Source of the DNA: a virus
Length of the DNA: 25,845 bases
IMG/VR virus record: IMGVR_UViG_3300027784_000040
Coordinates: 1-25,845 of that record
Strand: one strand, 5' to 3'
Position 1 is the stretch's first letter. Each line of letters opens with the position of its first letter. The notes beneath the pieces were generated by a model that saw only the letters and a list, made by a program, of their open reading frames with translations, was not told the origin of the DNA and ran no database searches. This document shows, piece by piece, positions 11,954-19,009 of this stretch. The translations under genes were made by a program, and so were the position numbers.

Positions 11954-13747
11954 TTGTCATATAGCCAGCTATATGCTAATTATATTTATATCACACCCCA
12001 ACCCAACTCGTCAGGGGAAATATATGGGCACTGCCCATTCCACAATGATCGCAACAAATCATTCTCTTTCAATGATAATACTGGTCTCTGGTACTGTTTT
12101 AGATGTGAGTTAGGCGGTACTCCTGAATATTTCGTGGCCAAGATGGAAGAGATCTCAATGGCAGAAGCTCAGAGGAAAGTACAGCAGGTACTTGGAGAGG
12201 ATACATTACCCTCCAACCAGTTAATTACTGAGTGGGAGGATAATCTAAGAGATTCACCGTCTGTGCAGGCATATCTTAAACGTAGAGGTCTGACCGAAGA
12301 GGAAGTATGGTACGAAAATGAGTTAGGTTGGGATGGTGAGCGTTTAACCATCCCTATCCGCAATAAAGAAGGCGAATTACTGAACGTGAGAAGGTATTCA
12401 GTATCAGGTGAGGATCCAAAGGTATTGAACTGGCCGGGATTCGGTCAATGCGAAGTATGGCCTATCGAACAATTGGAATATTCCGATCAAATATTGCTAT
12501 GTGCAGGCGAGATGGATACGCTGTCCGCAATTGAGCAGGGATACCCCGCTGTAACAGGTACAGGCGGGGAAAACGTATGGAGACAATCTCTATCTACTCT
12601 CTTTTCCGGTAAAGATGTTTACATAGTATATGATGGTGACGATATTGGAGAACGATCTGCTCAGGATAGGGCTATAGACTTATCAGATTACGCTAAATCC
12701 GTGTATATAACTCATCTTCCCAAAGGTAAAGATGTTAATGACCTTCATAAAGAAGGAGAGGATTTACAGGAGTATCTTGACCGGGCTATCCTTATCGGAA
12801 CACCCGGAGCACGGGTAGTGGACGGTGAGGAATTACTCAGAGAAGCCGAATTAGAAGCACAGATGCCTTGGATAGTTGATACTCTCATCAGACCCGGTTG
12901 GTTAGGTGTTTTAGGTGGCCACGGTAAGGCGGGAAAGACCACGTTATCCATGCACTTGTTTGAAGCACTGAATAAAGCCGAAGAATTCCTCTGTTATGAA
13001 GTGGATGAACCAGTACCCACACTTTATGTTTCCTATGAGATGTCTACACCTGATTTATTGAAAATGTATTCCGAAATAATATCTCAGAACCCTGATTTAT
13101 GGCCTAAAACTGTTCTGGATCCTCCTAAACCGTTGGAACCAGACGATTTGAAGCCGTTTTTAGGTACTGAACCCGGCTTAGCAGTAATAGACTCTGCCAC
13201 ACCCGCTTTTGGACTTCGCGGTGAAGCTGAGAATCAATCTGGAGAGGTAGGACACTATCTCAGAGGTATACAAACTCTTGCCAGACGAACTGGATGGACA
13301 TTTATAATTATACATCACCTGAAAAAGTCTGCGGATGGATCAATTATGGATCTTGCAGGTTCACGAGAGTGGTTTGCAGCTCCTGATGCACTGATGATCT
13401 GGTCAAACGACAACGAAAAGCAGGACAAGCCCGGAGAATTGGTGGTTGACGGTCGATTACCTCCAAGAGATCCTTTAAAAATCCAGTTGAAATGGGATAA
13501 CTTGAAATATCTGGGTGAAAAGCCGGATGTTGAGGAGTCAGAGACTGAAAAAGAGGTAGTCAAACTGCTAAAAGATAATCCCGGACAGACTTTGAAAGCG
13601 ATTATGAAGGAATTGGACAGACCGCGAACCACAATCTGGTCAGTTCTGACGGAAGGTGATTTTCACAGATTAGGTACAGGTAAGAAAGGAGATCCTTACC
13701 GCTGGTATCACGTCAGTAATTTACCTAAAGAGGGGAGGGATTATTAA
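11954..13747 (+). CDS. Primase-helicase fusion
   Basis: Product of 597 aa, an RNA primer synthase and replicative helicase in one chain. A CHC2-type zinc finger comes first (CPFH at about 27-30, CFRC at about 48-51). A Toprim domain follows with catalytic Glu in CAGEMDTL (about 185) and DGDD (about 226-229). A RecA-like ATPase has GGHGKAGKTT (about 321-330), Walker B LAVIDS (about 410) and IIIHHLKK. The last 70 residues look like a winged helix. Start is TTG 11954, 9 nt after GGAGG; that site lies in GGAGG-AA-CCTCC (11941-11952), so it could be partly hidden by folding. The stop shares a base with the next ATG. Confidence 0.85.
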   Translation: MSYSQLYANYIYITPQPNSSGEIYGHCPFHNDRNKSFSFNDNTGLWYCFRCELGGTPEYFVAKMEEISMAEAQRKVQQVLGEDTLPSNQLITEWEDNLRDSPSVQAYLKRRGLTEEEVWYENELGWDGERLTIPIRNKEGELLNVRRYSVSGEDPKVLNWPGFGQCEVWPIEQLEYSDQILLCAGEMDTLSAIEQGYPAVTGTGGENVWRQSLSTLFSGKDVYIVYDGDDIGERSAQDRAIDLSDYAKSVYITHLPKGKDVNDLHKEGEDLQEYLDRAILIGTPGARVVDGEELLREAELEAQMPWIVDTLIRPGWLGVLGGHGKAGKTTLSMHLFEALNKAEEFLCYEVDEPVPTLYVSYEMSTPDLLKMYSEIISQNPDLWPKTVLDPPKPLEPDDLKPFLGTEPGLAVIDSATPAFGLRGEAENQSGEVGHYLRGIQTLARRTGWTFIIIHHLKKSADGSIMDLAGSREWFAAPDALMIWSNDNEKQDKPGELVVDGRLPPRDPLKIQLKWDNLKYLGEKPDVEESETEKEVVKLLKDNPGQTLKAIMKELDRPRTTIWSVLTEGDFHRLGTGKKGDPYRWYHVSNLPKEGRDY

Positions 13748-13929
13748 TGGCATTTTTCAGTAAAGATCCAGTACACTGGCATGAAGATCTTGAACTGGTT
13801 TTACGAGTGGCTAACTGTGCTGTCGATAGAGATATGTTCAAAGACGAAGCCGAAGTTGTTTATTTTTTCGAGAAGCCACATAAATTTAACGAATTGTACG
13901 AAGCGATGCTCAATGATCGGGATTGGTGA
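13747..13929 (+). CDS. Unknown small protein
   Basis: Product of 60 aa, not recognised. One Cys, several aromatic and acidic residues, helical pattern (HEDLELVLRVANCAVDR, HKFNELYEAMLND). Translation is coupled to the primase by a one-base stop/start overlap; ribosome site GAGGGGAGGGATTATT. Confidence 0.6.
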   Translation: MAFFSKDPVHWHEDLELVLRVANCAVDRDMFKDEAEVVYFFEKPHKFNELYEAMLNDRDW

Positions 13930-13932
13930 GAT

Positions 13933-14262
13933 ATGTTTTTATTGGGAGAGGAAGTTCTGGCGGTAGTCATGATGTTGGCTACCGCTTATTGTCCCTGTGC
14001 ATCCTGCTGTGCTCCATATGATGATGGTATCACGGCTATGGGAACTGAAGTAACTGAAGGTAGAACCATAGCAGGCCCACCTGAATGGCCTTTAGGTACT
14101 GAAGTGTACATAGAAGGTCGGGGAGTTTACACAGTCGAGGACAGAGGGGCAGCTATACAGGGAAATCGGATAGACATTTATATGGATTGTCACGATGATG
14201 CACTCAGATTTGGGAGGAGGAATAAACGAATATGGATTCTGAAATGGGGGAAGGAAAAATGA
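13933..14262 (+). CDS. 3D-domain protein (putative cell-wall hydrolase)
   Basis: Product of 109 aa. ATAYCPCASCC, VYTVEDRG and the DIYMDCHDDALRFGRR segment form the 3D domain, a double-psi barrel named for three conserved Asp and related to the MltA lytic transglycosylase core. Such domains occur in Firmicutes peptidoglycan-active proteins and in many of their phages. The start is uncertain: ATG 13933 has only a weak ribosome site, and ATG 13969 is possible. The first residues are hydrophobic but make no clear signal peptide. Its place amid replication genes rather than the lysis cassette is odd. Confidence 0.75.
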   Translation: MFLLGEEVLAVVMMLATAYCPCASCCAPYDDGITAMGTEVTEGRTIAGPPEWPLGTEVYIEGRGVYTVEDRGAAIQGNRIDIYMDCHDDALRFGRRNKRIWILKWGKEK

Positions 14263-14765
14263 AGTCAGAAATACTCGCGTTTGATCCCGGTAAATCAATT
14301 GGATGGTGTAGATTAGTTCCGCCACTCGAAATACTAGAGTCAGGTACTTTCCATTATAAAGATTATCAAACAATGACTGACTTGATACGTTCATTGGCTG
14401 ACGTTGATACGTTGGTTGCAGAGGACTTCCGGCTGTACCCCGGTAAGGGTGACGCTCTGGCTTGGGATGATTTACCAGCACCGCAGGCGATTGGTATGTT
14501 GAAGGTAATCACTTGGCAGGAACCTTATCCAAAGCAGATTGAGTTTCTCATGCCCAGCAGTAAACAATCTGTACCTACAGATTTGCTTGAGGAAATGAAT
14601 ATAGATTGGCACACACCTCACGAAAGGGATGCAATTAAACTGGCTTTGTTTTATTCATTATTCAAAATGGATTATCAACAACATGAAGAAGTGCAAGAGG
14701 TACTGAGGAGGTGGGCAGATGCTCGCAAGAGGTCTGGACGTGCTTCCAGACGGAGCAAATTGTGA
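14259..14765 (+). CDS. RuvC-like Holliday-junction resolvase
   Basis: Product of 168 aa with an RNase H fold. FDPGKSIGWC carries the first catalytic Asp (residue 8), VAEDF the Glu, and HERDAIKLAL the C-terminal Asp pair, the order seen in RuvC-like phage resolvases. It would cut branched replication or recombination intermediates before packaging. ATG 14259 overlaps the previous stop and follows GGGGAAGGAAAA; ATG 14232 is in frame but lies inside the upstream gene. Its basic C-terminal tail overlaps the polymerase gene by 47 nt. Confidence 0.75.
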   Translation: MKSEILAFDPGKSIGWCRLVPPLEILESGTFHYKDYQTMTDLIRSLADVDTLVAEDFRLYPGKGDALAWDDLPAPQAIGMLKVITWQEPYPKQIEFLMPSSKQSVPTDLLEEMNIDWHTPHERDAIKLALFYSLFKMDYQQHEEVQEVLRRWADARKRSGRASRRSKL

Positions 14766-16980
14766 GGATTGTGATTTGATTGAACAACCTTTCGTAGGTA
14801 GTGTGGGTAATAAGGATGCAGATATAGCAGTTATAGGCAAGGCACCTAGTGCTGATGAAGTAAAGAAAGGTAAACCATTTACTGATAGAGCAGGTGAAAT
14901 ACTGAATGGAATCCTGAAAGAAGTAGGTATTGAACGTTCGGAATTATACATGACAAATACTGTATGTTGTAAACCTGAGGATAATCGTGACCCAAGGGCT
15001 AAGGAATACAAATCCTGTCACGGAAGAATGATAAATGAACTTGAAGAAGTTGATCCTGATATTATATTAATTATGGGTAATATACCTCTACGGAGTATGC
15101 TGGGTGAGACAGGAATTACAAAATGGCGGGGAGGTGTCGAAGAATATCCCGGTAAAGATTGGATTGTAATACCCACCTTTCATCCAGCATCTATACTTCG
15201 TAATCCTTCTTGGCGTGATGATGTTGTGGAGGATTTACGTCTGACAAAGAAAATTTCTGAGAGAGGTTTGAGTGTGCTGGAAGAACATGAACCTGACTAC
15301 CAATGGCTCACTACAACCGAAGCTATGGTAAAACTAAGTAGAATGGACGAAGTGGTGGTAGACGTTGAAACAAGCTCAGAAGGAAGCTTACTGTGTATAG
15401 GGTTTGCTGATGTCAGATACCCGGATAAACAGTACATCATATCTTATGAGCACATTAATAGTAATCTCCAATTTAAGAATTACATGATAGCTCACAATAT
15501 GAAGTTTGAAGCACAGGTATTCTGGAGGCACGGGATTGAATGCAACTTTACAATGTGTGATGATACTATGCTTATGCACTATGCTATGGATCCACGTAAA
15601 GGTCAGCATGGTCTTAAGAAATTGGCTAACAATTATTTTCATGCTGGAAACTACGATCAGGACATACAAGAGTACATTACTGAGATGGAAAAATGCCCTG
15701 AAGATCTGATGTTCCGATACAACGCACTGGATGTATACTTTACAGCCAAACTATACAACAAGTTTGTTGAGGAAATGTCTGAAAGAGAGCAATACGTTTA
15801 TAATAGATTATTAATACCAACCATGCAAACACTGACTGAAATGGAGTACAAGGGAATACCGATTGATGTTGAGGAACTTGAACGTACTGAGAAATATCTG
15901 GATGGTAAACTTCATTCGATAACTGAGAGAATATATGAATTTGCTGGTAAGGAGTTTAACCTCAATTCGTGGCAACAGAAAGCCGAAGTGTTATACGAGG
16001 ATCTGGAAATACCTATCCCCGGACGGCTGTCAACAGATAAAGATGCACTCGAAAAGATAAAAGATTATCATCCGATTATACCTCTCATGCAGGAGTATAA
16101 CAAACTTAATAAATTACAGGGTACCTACATCAAGGGAATGAAGGAAAAACTAGATGAGGAAAATAAACTGCACACCAATTTTAATGTACATGGTACTGAG
16201 ACCGGGAGATTATCGAGTAGTGGCCCGAACCTTCAGAACATTCCTAAACGTGGAGAACACGCTGGATTAGTTAAGAATCTATTTGTACCTGAAGAAGGTA
16301 AGGTATTATGGGAAGCAGACTTTTCGCAAGCCGAACTAAGGTGTTTGGCATACTATTCCAATGACCCTACACTGATGGAAACATTCCACAAACGAGATGA
16401 TATTCATACTACCACAGCTGCTGGTATCTACGAAGTATCACCTGAAGATGTAACTGAAGAACAGCGTGACGTGGGTAAGACGGCAAACTTTGCAATTCTC
16501 TACGGAGTCAGTCCGCATGGATTGTCCAAACTATTGGATTCCTCCAAAGAGGAAGCCAAAGAAGTTATAAAAGGTTGGTTCAATCTGTACCCTAAAGCAG
16601 AGGAGTTTATGCGGGAGGTACAGGAGAAAGCACTTGAAGATGGATACGTCGACACACCGACTGGAAGGAGGAGATATTTTTACCCAGCAGGTAACAATAC
16701 TGGTTTTATACGCAGGCAGGCAGGTAACACACCGATTCAATCACTGGCATGGGATGTAACTCGTGAGAGTATGGTTGATATTCATTTACAGGGATATGAC
16801 ATACGTCTGACGGTACATGACTCAGTTATAGGAATGTCGGACAAAGATGAATTTGATCCTTATCCGATAAAAAAGACCATGGAGGAATCAGCCAATGAGT
16901 TACTGAATCATAAAGTGCCTTTTGTGGTTGACATATCGGTAGGACTAAGTTGGGGAGATATGGAGGAATTAGACCTATGA
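14719..16980 (+). CDS. UDG-domain / family A DNA polymerase fusion
   Basis: Product of 753 aa, the replicative polymerase. Residues 1-180 form a family-4-like uracil-DNA glycosylase domain with four cluster cysteines (C15, C18, C84, C100), GKAPSADE (40-47) and HPAS at 155-158. A 3'-5' exonuclease follows (DVE at 215-217, AHNMKFE, YNALD with D338). The polymerase part has motif A DFSQAELR (D534), motif B with QRDVGKTANFAILYG, and motif C VHDS (D701). In family 4 enzymes the first motif is usually GEAPG; Lys41 here replaces that Glu, so glycosylase activity is doubtful and the domain may only bind uracil or DNA. Ribosome site GAGGAGGTGGGCAG. Confidence 0.9.
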   Translation: MLARGLDVLPDGANCEDCDLIEQPFVGSVGNKDADIAVIGKAPSADEVKKGKPFTDRAGEILNGILKEVGIERSELYMTNTVCCKPEDNRDPRAKEYKSCHGRMINELEEVDPDIILIMGNIPLRSMLGETGITKWRGGVEEYPGKDWIVIPTFHPASILRNPSWRDDVVEDLRLTKKISERGLSVLEEHEPDYQWLTTTEAMVKLSRMDEVVVDVETSSEGSLLCIGFADVRYPDKQYIISYEHINSNLQFKNYMIAHNMKFEAQVFWRHGIECNFTMCDDTMLMHYAMDPRKGQHGLKKLANNYFHAGNYDQDIQEYITEMEKCPEDLMFRYNALDVYFTAKLYNKFVEEMSEREQYVYNRLLIPTMQTLTEMEYKGIPIDVEELERTEKYLDGKLHSITERIYEFAGKEFNLNSWQQKAEVLYEDLEIPIPGRLSTDKDALEKIKDYHPIIPLMQEYNKLNKLQGTYIKGMKEKLDEENKLHTNFNVHGTETGRLSSSGPNLQNIPKRGEHAGLVKNLFVPEEGKVLWEADFSQAELRCLAYYSNDPTLMETFHKRDDIHTTTAAGIYEVSPEDVTEEQRDVGKTANFAILYGVSPHGLSKLLDSSKEEAKEVIKGWFNLYPKAEEFMREVQEKALEDGYVDTPTGRRRYFYPAGNNTGFIRRQAGNTPIQSLAWDVTRESMVDIHLQGYDIRLTVHDSVIGMSDKDEFDPYPIKKTMEESANELLNHKVPFVVDISVGLSWGDMEELDL

Positions 16981-17207
16981 AGATAACTGTATTTACCAAG
17001 AACAATTGTCCGGGTTGTAGGAAGCTGGAAAATTGGTTAGAGAACAAAAGACCGAATCTTGACTGGACTGAACATAACATAGATGAAGATGAGGAAGCAT
17101 TTAATTATGTTATGTCTCTAAATGTGTGGTCAATGCCAGTCACTGAACTTGAAAATGGAGAACTGATTGTGGGCTTTGATGAACCCAAATTAAAGTCGAA
17201 GATATAA
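16977..17207 (+). CDS. Glutaredoxin-like protein
   Basis: Product of 76 aa with a thioredoxin fold. Redox motif CPGC at residues 11-14 after ITVFTKNN, cis-Pro in MPVTELENGE, and a final GFD strand-helix. Phage glutaredoxins of this kind commonly serve ribonucleotide reductases or keep small proteins reduced; no reductase is in the window. ATG 16977 overlaps the polymerase stop. A longer in-frame start at 16950 lies inside the polymerase and is rejected. Confidence 0.82.
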   Translation: MKITVFTKNNCPGCRKLENWLENKRPNLDWTEHNIDEDEEAFNYVMSLNVWSMPVTELENGELIVGFDEPKLKSKI

Positions 17208-17235
17208 GGGGTAACGGTAGGCCCCCTTATTTTTC
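17204..17235 (+). terminator. Intrinsic terminator T1 of the replication operon
   Basis: ATAAGGGG (17204-17211) pairs with CCCCTTAT (17223-17230), followed by a run of T. The stem includes the stop codon of the glutaredoxin gene. It terminates rightward transcription. Confidence 0.75.
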
Positions 17236-17320
17236 TTCGCTCAGAGAGGCGGTGAGCGTAACGGAAAGAATTAGTTTTGGAAATAAATGTTAGCAAAATA
17301 CTAAGCCCTACGCGAGGTGT
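17236..17320. other. Non-coding interval with a weak hairpin
   Basis: No gene is seen between terminators T1 and T2. CGCTCA (17238-17243) pairs with TGAGCG (17253-17258). GTAACGG occurs twice (17211-17217 and 17258-17264). Nothing else is supported. Confidence 0.4.
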
Positions 17321-17353
17321 AAAAAGCCCCCGGTATCGAAGGGCCGGGGGCTT
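17321..17353 (-). terminator. Intrinsic terminator T2 of the leftward operon
   Basis: AAGCCCCCGG (17324-17333) pairs with CCGGGGGCTT (17344-17353). On the - strand the stem is followed by TTTTT (17325-17321), so it ends leftward transcription of the lysis/virion operon, about 110 bp past its last gene. Its right arm overlaps the first two bases of the -35 box at 17352. Confidence 0.8.
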
Positions 17354-17380
17354 GACAAAGGAATTATATAGTTTTATAAT
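17352..17380 (+). promoter_or_regulatory. Perfect consensus sigma-A promoter
   Basis: TTGACA (17352-17357), 17-nt spacer, TATAAT (17375-17380): an exact consensus promoter, the best in the window. ATTATA (17363-17368) mirrors the -10 box as an inverted repeat and could be an operator. The only thing downstream on this strand before a terminator is a non-coding stretch of about 75 nt. Confidence 0.85.
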
Positions 17381-17386
17381 ATACTT

Positions 17387-17462
17387 AGTCTCTTAGCACT
17401 GCTTCATTTTATCTTCCTTTCAAGGTTTCCCCCACCTCCTCAGAGGTGGGGGTTTTCTTTTT
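17387..17462 (+). ncRNA. Predicted small antisense RNA against early-gene start sites
   Basis: Expected transcript of about 75 nt from the consensus promoter to terminator T3. It has no open frame. Its 5' half (17387-17428) is pyrimidine-rich and unstructured by eye. The reverse complement of 17402-17425 contains GAAAGGAAGATAAAATGAAG, which reads as a Shine-Dalgarno, spacer, start codon and second codon. It matches the shared start sites of the early genes: 10 contiguous nt CTTGAAAGGA plus GATAAA and ATGAA at the gene at 112; 11 nt at 1870; 11 nt at 1163; 12 nt at 3605; 13 nt at 4880; broken matches at 1518, 2267 and 2823. It could therefore block early-gene translation in trans. It also runs antisense to the 3' end of the leftward operon. 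Confidence 0.65.
17429..17462 (+). terminator. Intrinsic terminator T3 of the small RNA
   Basis: CCCCCACCTC (17429-17438) pairs with GAGGTGGGGG (17443-17452), loop CTCA, followed by TTTTCTTTTT. Very strong rightward terminator. It also prevents rightward transcripts from running antisense into the leftward operon. Confidence 0.9.
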
Positions 17463-17745
17463 ATCTCTCTTCAGCAATTGTTTTTAATAATCCGTAACCT
17501 ACTACATCTCTTGAAGGTACTTCATCCCATTCTTTTCTTTCCTCTTTCGTGGATGATGCAATCCTGAACAGCTTGTCCAGAACTCTCGCCACAAATAGAA
17601 GATCATCATATTGCTCAGGTTTTATCCCGTCTGGATAAAGTACCTTTAATATCTTCCCACTCTGGTTAAAAGAATCTCCATACTCCTGATTCTTTTTGTC
17701 CACCAATTCTCCAATCTCTTTCCCAAGATCAGCGTATTCTCCCAT
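17461..17745 (-). CDS. DUF1599-like (nucleotide modification associated) protein
   Basis: Product of 94 aa, all helical. KKNQEYGDSF, the FVARVLDKLFRIAS helix and the VVGYGLLKTIAEE C-terminus match the pattern of DUF1599-type proteins (KKNxDYGxSF, then RxxDKxxRL), a family found in phages and proposed to be linked to nucleotide modification or related to MazG-like pyrophosphohydrolases. The biochemical role is unproven. It is the last gene of the leftward operon; its start shares a base with the previous stop (TAATG) and it has only a weak ribosome site, so it is probably translated by coupling. Confidence 0.6.
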   Translation of the reverse strand: MGEYADLGKEIGELVDKKNQEYGDSFNQSGKILKVLYPDGIKPEQYDDLLFVARVLDKLFRIASSTKEERKEWDEVPSRDVVGYGLLKTIAEER

Positions 17746-18524
17746 TAAATATCATCCAATTTAATATCTTTAGTCCAGATGATTTCCCCGTCCTCCATGG
17801 CTATTAACCACCATTCACTACAGGACTTCTTACCTAGAGTTTCGAGTGCCCACATATCATCAGTAACGGCTGTGCCATTCAGGAATATTTTCACATTATT
17901 CCAGTTGTGGGTTGCTTGGGTATGGAAGTGACCTAGCAGTACGTGGTCAAAATCCTCCGGCAATCCGTTGTACCAGTTCTGAATTCTCTTTTCAATGCCG
18001 TACCAAGGGATACCGTGATATGATCTGATAGAATATCCGTGATACAGTAAGAAGTCTTTATCCTGTACAGTCATGATGTCGTAAAATTCTTCAGAAGATT
18101 CAATGTCCACGTGATCGAGAGATTCGCAAGCCCACTTTAATGAATCATAATACTGTAAATCCCAATTATTCGCTTCGTGGGTATACTTACCGACTCTACC
18201 GTGATTACCTCTGACTCCTTTGAATTTTATTTTTAATTTAACCCCACCAAAAATGTTACGAGTTATTTCCACTAATTGCTGTACCTGTTTCCTTGCGTAC
18301 CTCGCATCAGAGTCTGTATGATGAGGTTGTGTGGGGTAGATACTGTCTGCATCAATCAGATCTCCCAATCCAGCTATGTGGAGAGTGTCTGCCCCCACGT
18401 CAAGGCCTATATTCTCTGTCTCTTTTACGGCTTTTTCAAAAGCCAGAGCAGATTTTGAAGTATTAAAACTTTTGGTTTCTTTACCGTGGTGTAGATCACC
18501 TACACAAAGAACTAAATCTGTCAT
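17745..18524 (-). CDS. Calcineurin-like metallophosphoesterase
   Basis: Product of 259 aa. Metal-binding motifs in order: GDLHHG (D10, H12), GLGDLID (D55), GVRGNHGR (near 110), a YHGYS segment, and LLGHFHT near the C-terminus. This is the standard two-metal phosphoesterase set; substrate unknown. The fold fits a phage phosphatase or nuclease (Mre11/SbcD-like core) acting on nucleotides or DNA, or a protein phosphatase. Its start overlaps the amidase stop by 4 nt. Confidence 0.85.
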   Translation of the reverse strand: MTDLVLCVGDLHHGKETKSFNTSKSALAFEKAVKETENIGLDVGADTLHIAGLGDLIDADSIYPTQPHHTDSDARYARKQVQQLVEITRNIFGGVKLKIKFKGVRGNHGRVGKYTHEANNWDLQYYDSLKWACESLDHVDIESSEEFYDIMTVQDKDFLLYHGYSIRSYHGIPWYGIEKRIQNWYNGLPEDFDHVLLGHFHTQATHNWNNVKIFLNGTAVTDDMWALETLGKKSCSEWWLIAMEDGEIIWTKDIKLDDI

Positions 18525-19009
18525 ACTCGAATCATCCTGTACACACCCCTTAACGTATCCATATCAACATACGAACCCGGACATTGATTTGAGGAGTGTC
18601 CGGGTGCTTCATTATGACCTATTATTTTGGATGAACTGATACCGTAAGCACGTCCATATAATCTGAGTTCTTTCAACAACGAAAACATCTGTTTATGTGT
18701 GGCAGGTTCTTCGGCTAAATTGCCTATAAGACAGATCCCAACACTTCTTTGGTTATAACCACCTGTGTGGTAGTTGATATGTTTGTCAAGATTTGTTTTG
18801 AAACGAGTACCGTCTGGCGTAATGACCACATCATAACCTATACCCGGCCAGTCATGATAATTAATATGGTAGTTGGCGATAGACCAAGGACTATCGCCAA
18901 CTGAGCCGGAGTGGTGGATAACTATACTGTTTATTGATGAGGTGGGTCTTTTTATCCAGTTTTTTGAAGGATGTTTTGGCAGGTATTTGACAACATCAAT
19001 GCGACTCAT
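18521..19009 (-). CDS. N-acetylmuramoyl-L-alanine amidase (endolysin)
   Basis: Product of 162 aa of the Amidase_2/PGRP fold. SIVIHHSGS carries the first zinc His (H32); GYDVVITPDG, INYHTGGYN and the closing HNEAPGH...QCPG segment supply the remaining active-site residues. It cleaves the bond between muramic acid and the stem peptide to lyse the host. It has no C-terminal cell-wall-binding domain and no signal peptide, consistent with release through the holin encoded two genes upstream. It starts on the base after the protease stop. Confidence 0.88.
   Translation of the reverse strand: MSRIDVVKYLPKHPSKNWIKRPTSSINSIVIHHSGSVGDSPWSIANYHINYHDWPGIGYDVVITPDGTRFKTNLDKHINYHTGGYNQRSVGICLIGNLAEEPATHKQMFSLLKELRLYGRAYGISSSKIIGHNEAPGHSSNQCPGSYVDMDTLRGVYRMIRV

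Noticed and set aside
11910-17264. Extra CCGTTAC / GTAACGG sequences at 11910-11916, 17211-17217 and 17258-17264
   Set aside because: None has GTAAC at the 17-nt distance. About three copies of any given 7-mer are expected on two strands of this length, so these look like chance.
17270-17310. Possible promoter TTGGAA...TACTAA after T1
   Set aside because: Poor match to both boxes and nothing to transcribe before T2.
17393-17425. A decayed minus-strand gene start rather than a small RNA
   Set aside because: The frame is MKQC-stop and no gene follows. The consensus promoter and terminator on the opposite strand explain the region better. It stays a formal alternative for the start-site complementarity.
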